The notes below the pieces were generated by a model. That model did no database searches. It had not been told where the DNA came from and saw only the letters and a list, made by a program, of their open reading frames with translations. Below, one piece after another: positions 55,138-64,000 of a stretch of DNA of 64,000 bases. The stretch lies in NCBI GenBank assembly GCA_917880885.1, contig OU862910.1, positions 50,521,285 to 50,585,284 on the forward strand, in the 5' to 3' direction. The position numbers and the translations under genes are program-made. This stretch comes from Limnephilus marmoratus. Lineage: Eukaryota > Arthropoda > Insecta > Trichoptera > Limnephilidae. Position 1 is the first letter of the stretch; each line of letters begins with the position of its first letter.

Positions 55138-55718
55138 TAGAGATGGGTAAGTTCTGCATTTTTCCGGAGGCCTCCGAGACTTGCTTCCTTTTAAAAGTAC
55201 TTGAGTTCTTGGAACAGGTTCCGGGTTGGAACAGGATCCACTCCCGACTCGCGAATGGCCCGAGCGCGCAAAATAATTCGAACGCGCAACCTGCTTCCTA
55301 CTCGCAAATGGGTCGAACCGAGACGCTCGGGTTCCACCCTAGCCGGACCTCGGAGCCGGAGCTCGCAAAAGAACTCGAACGCGCGACCTATTCCCGTATG
55401 GCTCGAATCGAGACGCTCGGGTTCCACCCTAGCCGGACCTCGGAGCCGGAGCCCGCACGCAAAAGAACTCGAATGCGCGACCTACTCCGACTCGCACATG
55501 TGGCTCGGACCGTGACGCACGGGTTTGACGAGTGCGAACTGCCACCGTGCCGCACTGCGCCGCCACCCGACTGTGGCTCGGCCCGCCGAGTTCCGGCTAC
55601 AAGTACCATACCGGGTTCTTTGGGAGTAGTCGATTTGAAAAGATAGTAGGAGTAGGAGCCGCTTCACACGAAGAACCCGAGATTAAGAGCCCACTCCAGC
55701 TGAACCTACACATCACTA
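55138..55718. mobile_element. hAT-type MITE with GC-rich tandem repeats
   Basis: A perfect 8-bp duplication CTCCACAC flanks the element (55130-55137 and 55719-55726). The ends TAGAGATGGGTAAGT and the inverse of TAGTGATGTGTAGGT match at 11 of 15 positions. Inside, two to three copies of a unit of about 110 bp ('gagacgctcgggttccaccc', 'cctcggagccggagc') make it unusually GC-rich. Open frames through the repeats (for example 55017-55646) are by-products. Confidence 0.85.
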
Positions 55719-55727
55719 CTCCACACA

Positions 55728-55853
55728 CGACCGAGTCCTCCGTCACTTCAGGCCGCCGCACAGAAAAGTCTCAAAGTGAAGTGCGCTGTAAAACTTATCC
55801 TATCGGTCTTTACTTTTCTGCGCGGCGGCCTGAAGCGGCGTGGGACTCGGTCG
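55728..55853. repeat. inverted repeat, 42-bp arms
   Basis: 'cgaccgagtcc', '..cttcaggccgccgc', 'cagaaaagt' (55728-55770) mirrored at 55812-55853. The hAT MITE sits at its left edge. Confidence 0.75.
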
Positions 55854-56833
55854 CTACAAAGTGACCGTGTGGGAAGTGCTGATGTTCAACTATAGCTTGA
55901 TATTTGTTAGCACTTGTTTAGTTTAGTTTAGTGCAGCGGTTGTCAACATTTTGAGCCTGCGTACCCCTTTACTCTAACCACAAATTTGTTGTACCCGTAC
56001 TCTCTATCTAGCTTGTACACGTGTAATGATAGACATGTTTAATTTTTAATACTCTCATTATTATATGAATTTAGCAATCAAGTCACACAAATACAATTAA
56101 TTCAATTTTATACCGAGTGTAACATGACTTCGGATATTTAGTAACTAGTGATTAATTAGTGATTCTACATGCGAAATTGAACAAATTTTGTTACACGTCT
56201 TTTTATTTTGAGAACAAAAAATCGAGTTCTCCATACACAACTCATAAAGTGTATCGAGAGGATGAATTTTTTTAACCTCAAAAAAGTTTCTCATATATCA
56301 GTAGCCAAAATAAGAGCCCCATTTTCTGTTACACCTGTATAATCAATTATATATTGATAAAATAAGTCAATATGGCGATTGCGCATATAAAATATGCGAT
56401 TGCGTTATCTATTTTTAATAAAAGCGTAGGAAGAAAATGTCTTTTCACTCAAATACATGCTTGTGAACGGTATTAACATTTTTGGGCCTCAACTGCTATT
56501 GTGTAACAAAAACCAACCAAAGACATTTTTTCAAAGAAAGTTTTGAGCTCAAAAGTAGTTGATACCTCGAACAGATTTTCCACATCTTTTATTTCTAGGT
56601 TTGTTGACTTTGTTACATCATCTCCTGCAAAATCAATTGTCATTGTAACAGTGCATCAAACAGCGAAATACACACATACGCAGTATACGCACCCACTCAC
56701 TAACTGCGCTTGCACGACTGCATAAATATACAAACCACCCACCACGACTGACTAGTGATAGTGAAAAGTGAGTGGAGTAAACGAGCCACCGAGCCACCGA
56801 GCATAAAACACCGAAATTTGGAAACGTCGAGCT

Positions 56834-57262
56834 GAGTTTTATGGTAGGGCCACACTGCGGCCAACGTCCAACTTCAAACGTTCGGACGATCGTGTGGAGG
56901 GGTAGTTCGTGCGTTGGAAGTTCGAGTTGGAAGGTTGGAGTTCGAGTTGCCTCTGGATCGCCTCCGAGGCGATCGGTGATGGCTCTACGCAATACTATTA
57001 CGGGAGAGTTGTACAAAAATTGTTTGAAATTATTCTTTTTTTAGCTTTACGAATCGAAATCAATCTTATGGAAACCGAAGCACCACCTGCACAATTGAAG
57101 GCATTTCATAAGATACGGCATCGAATCAGCTGTTCGGCGTTCGCCATTTTGGAGTTCGGAATTCGGAGTTGGGCGGTTGGCCTCAACCACCACACGATCA
57201 GCCAACCTTCCAACTCCAAACTAAGTTCGGAGTTGGAAGGTTGGCTTTGGTGTGGAGGAAGC
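56834..57262. mobile_element. possible nested MITE with internal palindrome
   Basis: The outer parts 'ggccacactgcggccaacgt' and, inverted, 'ctccacaccaaagccaacct' are similar. The interior holds reiterated 'ttggaaggttggag' and a perfect palindrome CCAACCTTCCAACTCC … inverse near 57202-57243. The ends are only approximate. Confidence 0.45.
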
Positions 57263-57422
57263 ATTAAGGTGACCGGCCAACTCAGAATGAAACCAACATA
57301 GAACCACCTCAGAAAGGTCGTTAAGAATGATGACAAAAAAAATTGTTAACAATTATTATAAGCAATAATTATTAGCCTGAAACACTCATCCACATTGAAA
57401 AATCTTCCGAGAAAAGATACAT

Positions 57423-57494
57423 GACGCCAACGGGACTTGAACCCGTGTCCTCTCGATTGCCGGTCGATTGCTCTGACCACTGAGCTATGGCGGC
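57423..57494 (-). tRNA. tRNA-like sequence, copy 1 (probably not functional)
   Basis: A 72-nt cloverleaf can be drawn with 7-bp acceptor (one mismatch), 4-bp D stem, anticodon stem (4 of 5 pairs), loop CCGGCAA, and a perfect T stem with loop TTCAAGT. The anticodon would be GGC (Ala), but position 33 is C instead of the universal U, and Ala-GGC tRNAs are not normal in eukaryotes. A and B box promoters look intact. Confidence 0.55.
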
Positions 57495-57818
57495 TTATCT
57501 CGTACCCGCCAAATGATTCAATATATGCTAGTGTTTCATTCAACAATTACTGCTTATTATATTTTTTCCACCTGAAAACAACCAACTTTATTTTTGCGAG
57601 AGAAACATTGTAAGTGTTAAGTCCCATTGTAAGTGTAAGTGTTAAGTCCCTGGCGTCGAGACAAATTATGTCTTGCCACCTAGCGAGGGACTTAACACTT
57701 ACAATGTTTCTCTCGCAAAAATAAAGTTGGTTGTTTTCAGGTGGAAAAAAATATAATAAGCAGTAATTGTTGAATGAAACACTAGCATATATTGAATCAT
57801 TTGGCGGGTACGAGATAA

Positions 57819-57890
57819 GCCGCCATAGCTCAGTGGTCAGAGCAATCGACCGGCAATCGAGAGGACACGGGTTCAAGTCCCGTTGGCGTC
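57819..57890 (+). tRNA. tRNA-like sequence, copy 2 (probably not functional)
   Basis: Identical to copy 1 over all 72 nt as read. It lies in the first unit of the tandem duplication. Confidence 0.55.
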
Positions 57891-58232
57891 ATGTATCTTT
57901 TCTCGGAAGATTTTTCAATGTGGATGAGTGTTTCAGGCTGATAATTATTGCTTATAATAATTGTTACCCTTTGTGCTATGCATAAAAAATCTTGTCTTAA
58001 AAACGTTAGTTTTACAATTAAAAATAATAATTAATATTTGACAAGTTTAAGTATTTCCCCAATAAAATGAAGACATAATTTGTCTCGACGCCACCTAGCG
58101 AGGGACTTAACACTTACAATGTTTCTCTCGCAAAAATAAAGTTGGTTGTTTTCAGGTGGAAAAAATATAATAAGCAGTAATTGTTGAATGAAACACTAGC
58201 ATATATTGAATCATTTGGCGGGTACGAGATAA

Positions 58233-58304
58233 GCCGCCATAGCTCAGTGGTCAGAGCAATCGACCGGCAATCGAGAGGACACGGGTTCAAGTCCCGTTGG
58301 CGTC
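58233..58304 (+). tRNA. tRNA-like sequence, copy 3 (probably not functional)
   Basis: Identical to copies 1 and 2 as read; second unit of the tandem duplication. Confidence 0.55.
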
Positions 58305-58669
58305 ATGTATCTTTTCTCGGGAGATTTTTCAATGTGGATGAGTGTTTCAGGCTAATAATTATTGCTTATAATAATTGTTACCCTTTGTGCTATGCATAAA
58401 AAATCTTGTCTTAAAAACGTTAGTTTTACAATTAAAAATAATAAAAAATTGTTAAGTTGGGTTAGGGTGGCCAGATATTTTTTAATTATTTTTTCGTAGC
58501 TTTTAATGACCTTTCTGAGGTGGTTCTGAGTTGGTTTCATTCTGAGTTGGCATGGAACCGAGTTTTAAAACATACATTCGTACCACGATATTGCTTGCCC
58601 TCAACTTTTGCTTCGCGTCCCCAAGAGGTACGCGTACCACAGATTGAAACCGCTGGTTTAGTGCATTCG

Positions 58670-59890
58670 TCGCACTAAACTAAATTTAGCCTATCTCGGT
58701 ATGCACGTGTTGGTGTCCGTTTATCATCACAAACCACAACTCTGAATGACATGGTTATAGATAAAATGCGTACTTATTTAAATTTAATGAATTCTTTAAG
58801 GGAAAATGCTATAGTTTCGATATTGAGTGTTTCCCGGTGATAATATAAACCTGTTCTCATCCGTGATTTTCGAATTGAATTTCGATGAAAAACATTATAG
58901 ATTTTAATAAATGTACCCAATCATATACGTATTTATCCAATGTCTATTCTGAAAACACAATTTTAATGTATTCGGTTATTAGGTATTAGTTGGCCATGAT
59001 AGGAGTCATATACCTGTCTTCATATCAAAGCTGACTAAAGTACAAGTTTATTTTATTTTCATTTATGTACATAGATTTCTCTTACCCACCTCACTAGACA
59101 GAGTCTGTTCCGAGGCGGATAAATAACATATTATATTTATTAAAAAATATATGTAGCAAAGTATACATGTATACAAAAAGATTAAAAAAATTATGTAAAA
59201 AGAAAAAATAATATAAAAATATATACATATATGGACACACATGAGCAAACACATGTGAGTAAATATACACATGCATATATACACATACATATACAATATG
59301 CATACACACGTGCATACGTGCATGATGTTGTCATATTCAATATTTACATATAAATTTTGTTTTTGTTATTTAATATATTTCCATAAAAAGTTTATGTACG
59401 TAATTAAAAATTACACACAGAAATAAAAAAATATAAGTACAGTAGGTACACGATAATTAATATTGGAAACAAGCAGTACCCTGCATATTTTGACATAATA
59501 ATATAATTTCGTGAGGAAATTATATGAAATGTGTCTGAAATATGTACTCCTGTTATTAAGGACATTTCGAATGTCTGTTCTTTTCTTTTCATTCAACTAT
59601 ACTACAAATCTTTTGAACAGCCAGTTCGAGTTATTTGGGGTAACGTAAGTTTTGGTTTGTAATGAAAATGTTTGTAAGGAATATAATTAAAATGTGGGGA
59701 GTCAGGTAGGATTCATGTTTTTTTTGCGAAAGTTGATTTGAAATAGGGATATTGAAAGTGATTATTTACTTTTGCACTTGTATTTTGCGAATGAGGTATG
59801 TGGTGAGGTGATGTTTTGATACAGTTTTAATAGATGATCTTTCTTATATAATTCTAATTATTGTTTAGTGCTTTATTTTAAGAGGATTGA
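58670..59890. other. AT-rich non-coding
   Basis: 59130-59330 is a (TA/CA)-rich tract ('acatatacacatgcatatat' type). The frames there are low complexity. Confidence 0.45.
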
Positions 59891-59899
59891 GATAAGTAT

Positions 59900-60560
59900 C
59901 TGCTGCTCCTTCCCATACTGATATACCATACGTTAGAATACTTTGACAATGTGCGAAATACACATTTTTTTGTTGATTGACATGATGTTTCGAACTGTTT
60001 TGATGATGTAAGATAATTTTCGTATTTTTTTGGTAGTAAATTAATACGGAGATCCCATTTTAGTTTATGGTGAACATTTAAGCCTAAATATTTGCATGAT
60101 CAATTTTGTCCAAAAGTACAGCATGTGTTATTTGAGGAAGTATTGGTGCAGAGGTGAAGATGTGGTTGTGGATAGCTGTGTGGTGGACCAGCCTTTGTTT
60201 TGCTGAAAGTTAGGTATTTTGTTTTTGAAATATTGAGCGATTGTAGATTATTTTGTAGCCATTTACTTACTTCAATCAACCTGTTTCTGAATTTTTGAAG
60301 ACATTTTCCCATGATTGTGCCTTCCACAAAATTGCTGGGTCATCTGTATAATTGATTACTTTGTAGTCTATTAGACTATTTATGCAGACGAGGAGTAGTA
60401 TGTGACCCAAGATGCTGCCTTGTGGTACTCCATACCTGATATCCACTTTGTCAATGCTGTGTTCATTTAATTTTGCTGTTGTTAAGTAAACATCGCCGTT
60501 AAAACTGCATAGATTAATCTCCCTGTTTATTTAATACGCTTGCGATAAATTTTGTTGTTA
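59900..60560 (-). pseudogene. degenerate LINE reverse transcriptase (jockey/I-like)
   Basis: Minus-strand reading in shifting frames gives 'KVDIRYGVPQGSILGHILLL', 'NYTDDPAILW' (YxDD box), 'SKWLQNNLQSLNISKTKYLT' and 'KYLGLNVHHKLKWDLRINLL'. This is the palm-thumb order of jockey/I-group RTs. At least two frameshifts and stops; no intact domain. Confidence 0.75.
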
Positions 60561-60569
60561 CTTTGTCTA

Positions 60570-61300
60570 ATTTATTTTTCTTATTTTGTGTCTAAATTAT
60601 TTTTTTGTTATTTCAATATATCGAATGTTTTGCTTTGCACTACCCCTGCATAAATATATTCTGGAATAAACTATTTTTATTGTTAAAACAACACACAGAT
60701 AAGCAGTAACAACGAGTATCAAAAAAAAACCGCCATTTGAAAACTTTTTTTGCCCGATGGCGCTGACTTGATCACGTGTCATTTCAAAATCCGTCGCGCG
60801 CCAAGGGCTGTACTGTAGTCGGCCTTGCCTTCATGTATACCCCTGGGTGCAATCGCGAACAAGATTGACAGCTACGTGACAAAATTATCATCCTAAAAAT
60901 GTAATGGTCCCAGAGAAATGTCATAATATCCACGTCGACGTGATTATCTTCGACGATCGTCCTTTTCGTTCTCACTACTCTTGCATGAAAACGAAAAACG
61001 TATAAGGTACTAGAACGCTGAAGCCACGTCCGATCTCTCTCTGGAACTGGATAAAACAAGCCTTCATTGATCATAATTGGTTTGAACACAAATTTACAAA
61101 ACAAAAAGCATTTAAAACAAAAATGATTGCGACAAAACGGAAAAAGTTTACACAATCGCAACCACGTACTCCTAGTTCGATTAGTCCACTCGTAGATAAA
61201 TTCATAGAGTGTATAATGGCATTAGTCGCAAAAGAATAAAATACCAAAGTTTCATTGTTCAAATAACACTCGTTGCAAACGGGTTAAAAACTCAACTATT
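60570..61300. other. upstream region of the lectin-like gene
   Basis: Minus-strand frames at 60784-61262 overlap one another and lack domain or splice support. No regulatory site other than the core promoter was recognised. Confidence 0.35.
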
Positions 61301-61307
61301 ACATCAC

Positions 61308-61346
61308 TATAAAAGCAAACACATAATTTAGAAAGCGTGATCAGTT
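61308..61346 (+). promoter_or_regulatory. core promoter: TATA box and arthropod initiator
   Basis: TATAAAAG at 61308-61315 and TCAGTT at 61341-61346 (arthropod Inr consensus TCAGT, predicted +1 at about 61343). The spacing of 35 nt is slightly longer than the usual 30-31. The predicted 5' UTR is about 48 nt, ending at ATG 61391. Confidence 0.65.
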
Positions 61347-61390
61347 TAACATACTAAGTACTATAACGTGCTATTATTGAAGAAGGCAAT

Positions 61391-61968
61391 ATGAAAACAA
61401 AAACACTTGTCTGTTTGTTCAATTTTCATACAACAATATTGTGTTTTAGCACGTTGATACTACCTGTTTGTGCTAATTCCAAACTCACACGAGAGAAAAG
61501 AACATTAAAACGCGAGGTACACAAAAATGGAGCTTGTGAAAGTGACTTCCTCTGGAGTCCAGACAATGAGAGATGTTATAAAATTAAACAACCCGAAAGA
61601 AGCTACCAAAAATACGAAGGATGTTCGGGAAATGAAGTGCCTATTGATTTCTACCGTGATAAATATAAGAATCTCAATCTTTCCTTGGGCACCAGGTTTT
61701 GGACTGACCACAAGCGAGTGTATGCCCATGGACCTTTTCTAAACTGGCGCGTTGGAGATGAGGAAATGGGACGACCAGAATTTTCCCTTGGTCTGTCGAA
61801 CTTTTCAAATGGTCCTGACGAGAAAATGTGCGCAACTGTAGATATTGAAACTCTCGTGCTGATGCCAACAAATTGTGATTTGAAGTTCCCGCGATTGTGT
61901 GTTTTGAAGCCTGGCCAAGACCCATTGCGAGTGCTTCCCGAGCTGACCGTTAATTTTCTTAAAACAAT
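61391..61968 (+). CDS. exon 1: secreted or receptor protein with C-type-lectin-like domain
   Basis: 192 complete codons plus 2 nt, ending at donor GTAAGT. It opens with a hydrophobic signal sequence (residues 1-29), then a basic 'REKRTLKRE' stretch that could be a furin-like site. Residues 49-171 fit a divergent C-type-lectin-like fold: C49, C62, C78, FW at 103-104, NW at 118-119, C147 and C162/C170 ('CATVD…PTNCDLKFPRLCVL'). The Ca-binding EPN/QPD and WND motifs are absent, so classical sugar binding is unlikely. Possible N-glycosylation sites lie at N96 and N137. ATG 61391 is the first in frame after a good promoter. The protein continues into 62264. I do not recognise the specific family; insect adhesion-type receptors with such ectodomains are one possibility. 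Confidence 0.8.
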
Positions 61969-62263
61969 GTAAGTTCAACGATTTTGCAATACGTACTTTT
62001 TTATGCCCGTGCTGGAAATACCTAATCATGATAAACTTTCAACTCGTTTTTCGGATACAATCATACCACGGGCACTGCTGAAAACCAGCCGCATTAACTG
62101 AGCAGTGACCCTTTTGTCAACAAATATAAAACAACCTATAAATATGTAAGAATCTCTTGTATAATAAATTTTATTATTGTACGCCTAAATACATAATAAC
62201 TAAAAAAAACATAATATTTTTTTCACTAATTTAGAACAAGAACTAAATAAACTTTATTTGCAG

Positions 62264-62835
62264 ATATGACGTGATGGTTTTCAATACGAACCTGAACGTA
62301 TCAATAGAGTCAGATGTAATCTGTTTTACTGACGCCGATTCACTACTTCCGGAGAGGGTTAACATTTCGCGGACAATTTCTGATTCAGAATTTGAGGTTA
62401 AAGGAACGTATGACGGATATTACTGGTGCCTTTCTGTAAATACTAGAAAATACGTCCCCAATGAATCAGAGCGGATTTTATTCGTAAAGAATAAAGAAGA
62501 CTATGAACCTCTTTTTGTAATTATGGTAAAACAAAAAGAATTTTACAAGAGATTTGGCTTAGAATTTAGGAAGAACACCACTTTATACAAGTATTATTGC
62601 CCCGATGATTGCGATAACTCGGAAGTATCTGAATCCAGTGAATTACCTGAAGAAGAATGTCTTGAAGCGGCAAATTATTTTAAAATAACTCATTTTTACG
62701 GCGACAACATGATTTTTCACCGAGTCCAAAATGACTTCCTACATAAAGACCAATGTACTCGTAATCTTAATTTCCTTGACTCAAGACCAATATTATTTTG
62801 TGAACCAAATGGAAGTATCCCACGACTTAATACAG
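62264..62835 (+). CDS. exon 2 of the same gene: Ig-like and Cys-rich ectodomain
   Basis: Acceptor TTTATTTGCAG precedes 62264. Joining to exon 1 completes an Ile codon and continues 'YDVMVFNTNLNVSIESDVIC' in frame. It ends in phase 1 at donor CAG/GTGAGA. 'SDVICFTDAD' … 'GTYDGYYWCLSV' has the Cys…YxC spacing of a single Ig-like domain. The second half is acidic and Cys-containing ('YYCPDDCDNSEVSE', 'EEECLEAANYF', 'DQCTRNLNFL', 'ILFCEPNG'). About 383 residues are encoded in the two exons, with no transmembrane helix yet, so at least one more exon lies beyond; none was found before the window ends. Orientation, splice sites and promoter agree. Confidence 0.8.
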
Positions 62836-62911
62836 GTGAGACGATGCCACATACTGTTTTTTTTAATGTTTGAAATGATATTGCAGATTGCTTTGTTAAG
62901 AAGTACAATAT

Positions 62912-63300
62912 TTATTTATTGATTAACGCCCTTTTTCGGGGTTTTTACATATGAATGGTAAGAAATAAACAGTATTTATTGTACATAACTGAACTGCCTC
63001 AGTAACAACATATTTGCTTAAAGATAAATTGATGATGTCCACTGACTTGGTATAATTGTTTCCCTCCATTACTATTCTGGGCAAAGAGGAATATACATGG
63101 TACTAGTCCCAGAATTTCTACACTGAAATAAATCCTGACTTCTAGTATTACATAGTGGTATCCGGAAGCTTATCAGTTCAAGCACTACCGCACTATCAAT
63201 TAAATCATTTAGAATTTTATATAGAAATACCAAGTCAGTGAAAATTCTTCAGTCTGACAATTTGAGCATATTCATATTATTATTTAACAGTGTTGTAGTT
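62912..63300 (-). pseudogene. jockey-like LINE 3' fragment, minus
   Basis: An ATAAATAAATA tail lies at 62908-62925 on the minus strand. Before it, shifting frames give 'SRIYFSVEILG', 'LVPCIFLF' and similar scraps of a jockey-type RT C-terminus. It sits in the intron after exon 2, head to head with the next entry. Confidence 0.4.
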
Positions 63301-63337
63301 TAACACAATTGCTGGAATACAAATTTTAAAATTAATT

Positions 63338-63960
63338 AAACAAATCACTTACTCTACTCGGCTTCATTCATAGAATTACCTCTGACTTTAAACAAATAAA
63401 TACATTTAAAACTCTTTACTGTTCGCTGGTCCGCCCTCACCTTGAATATGCTAGTGTCATTTGGTCTCCTTTTTATGCTGTCCACATTTGTTACATCGAA
63501 TCTGTACAACATCGCTTCCTACGAGGAATTGCTTGGAGGTTAGGACTTGAAAGAGGAGAATACTCGTATGATGAAATTGAACAAACTTTAAGCATTTCCT
63601 CTTTAGAAAAACGTAGAAAGGACTCTGATCTAATATGCATTTTCAAAATTATCAACAGTATTACTGACGCACCTGCTTTGTTACAACTCACCCAGTTCAA
63701 CATTCCTTCCCGTAGACTACGAAATAATGAATTGCTGTTCCTTAATCAACATTCAACTAATTATGGATATCATTCTCCTTTATCCAGAATGTCGAGACTT
63801 GTCAACGCAAATCAAAGCATTGAATTTTTTGGTGTAAGCCTAAATGACTTTCGGCAGTCATTACGCAATGTGGTTTTTTAAAGTCTTTTTAAATCCATCT
63901 TCAAGCTACTTGTAGTTATCTTCTCTATGTATTTTTATATTATATGTATTTTGTCAATGC
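63338..63960 (+). pseudogene. jockey-like LINE RT C-terminal fragment
   Basis: A single frame of about 180 codons reads 'FKTLYCSLVRPHLEYASVIW', 'SPFYAVHICYIESVQHRFLR', 'SLEKRRKDSDLICIFKIINS', 'FNIPSRRLRNNELLFLNQHS' and 'TNYGYHSPLSRMSRLVN', stopping at 63879-63881. This is the highly typical C-terminus of jockey-clade RTs. It is 5'-truncated without internal stops, so it is fairly young. Confidence 0.85.
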
Positions 63961-64000
63961 TCTTCATATATATGTAATCTTCTTTCATTGTGATCTCTCT

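Larger units (their letters stand above)
57284..58560. repeat. inverted plus tandem array of a tRNA-like repeat unit
   Basis: Three copies of a unit of about 330 bp: minus at 57284-57620, plus at 57650-58070, plus at 58076-58560. The two plus copies are a near-perfect tandem duplication of about 415 bp. The outermost sequences (57284-57345 and 58470-58560) are inverted copies that share 'aactcagaatgaaaccaac' and 'accacctcagaaaggtc'. Confidence 0.85.
55934..58655. mobile_element. 2.7-kb hAT element with perfect 8-bp TSD, carrying nested repeats
   Basis: The ends are CAGCGGTTGTCAACATTTTG and, inverted, CAGCGGTTTCAATCTGTGG, with 'gtacccc'-like motifs near both, a classic hAT end type. The duplication GTTTAGTG is identical on both sides (55926-55933 and 58656-58663). 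No transposase is visible. The interior includes a separate MITE-like block (about 56834-57262) and a repeated tRNA-like unit (57284-58560). Confidence 0.88.

Noticed and set aside
55017..55646. 209-codon plus-strand frame and its antisense partners
   Set aside because: It crosses both the edge and the internal tandem repeats of a hAT MITE; its GC-rich composition alone keeps it open.
57767..58399. Two identical 72-codon frames (first residues MLNETLAYIE) and a third on the other strand
   Set aside because: They run straight through the tRNA-like sequences; identity comes from the recent duplication, not coding constraint.
59063..59323. Cys/Tyr/Ile-rich 86-codon minus frame
   Set aside because: Translation of a TA/CA-rich tract; hydrophobic only by composition.
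1..64000. CRISPR array, bacterial operon or prophage
   Set aside because: No regular repeat-spacer structure, ribosome binding sites or bacterial genes; splice sites and transposon types are those of an insect nuclear genome.

Overview
The window is about 64 kb of AT-rich, intron-containing animal DNA with no operons, no bacterial-type genes and very little host coding sequence. TTAGG-type repeats, a mariner, a CsRn1-like LTR retrotransposon, RTE/CR1/jockey-like LINEs, Penelope-like elements, tRNA-derived SINEs, hAT elements and arthropod-style promoter motifs point to an insect. The order is not resolved; a large hemipteran-like genome would fit but is not proven. Most of the window looks like intronic or intergenic DNA filled with nested transposons.

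Host genes. (1) One 111-bp minus-strand exon (30118-30228), in phase and flanked by good splice sites, resembles the N-terminal region of voltage-gated calcium-channel alpha2delta subunits. A 129-bp-period minisatellite lies beside it in the presumed intron. (2) A plus-strand gene at 61391-62835 and beyond has a TATA/initiator promoter, a signal peptide, a divergent C-type-lectin-like domain and an Ig-like segment, in two phase-compatible exons. It leaves the recognised sequence at a splice donor. (3) A weaker exon-like segment lies at 6041-6241.

Mobile elements, left to right. 26-350: Penelope-type (PLE) terminal fragments with a hammerhead-like ribozyme. 1.2-1.6 kb, 46.8 kb and 54 kb: an unclassified interspersed repeat. 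2.5-2.9 kb: a minisatellite. 5.1, 8.4, 34.1 and 42.6 kb: a TTAA-ended MITE family of about 700 bp. 9.5, 15.2, 16.5, 19.5, 22.8, 35.7, 37.0, 40.2, 60 and 63 kb: 5'-truncated LINEs. 17.3-17.9 kb: a foldback element enclosing TTAGG repeats. 24.0-24.9 kb: an internally deleted mariner. 25.4-26.5 kb: two PLE ends head to head, each with a hammerhead motif and sharing a GIY-YIG-like coding end. 32.0-33.1 kb: a hAT remnant with an 8-bp target duplication (TSD) and a nested SINE. 48.3-52.4 kb: a structurally intact LTR retrotransposon with LTRs that read as identical but a gag lacking its capsid region. 55.1-58.7 kb: two hAT elements with perfect 8-bp TSDs, the larger carrying three near-identical tRNA-like repeats.

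The main themes are self-cleaving ribozyme motifs on PLE ends, a LINE and a SINE-like family that share a 3'-terminal hairpin, and an unusual density of head-to-head duplicated repeats able to form long hairpins. All family assignments rest on motifs read by eye; no database search was possible.
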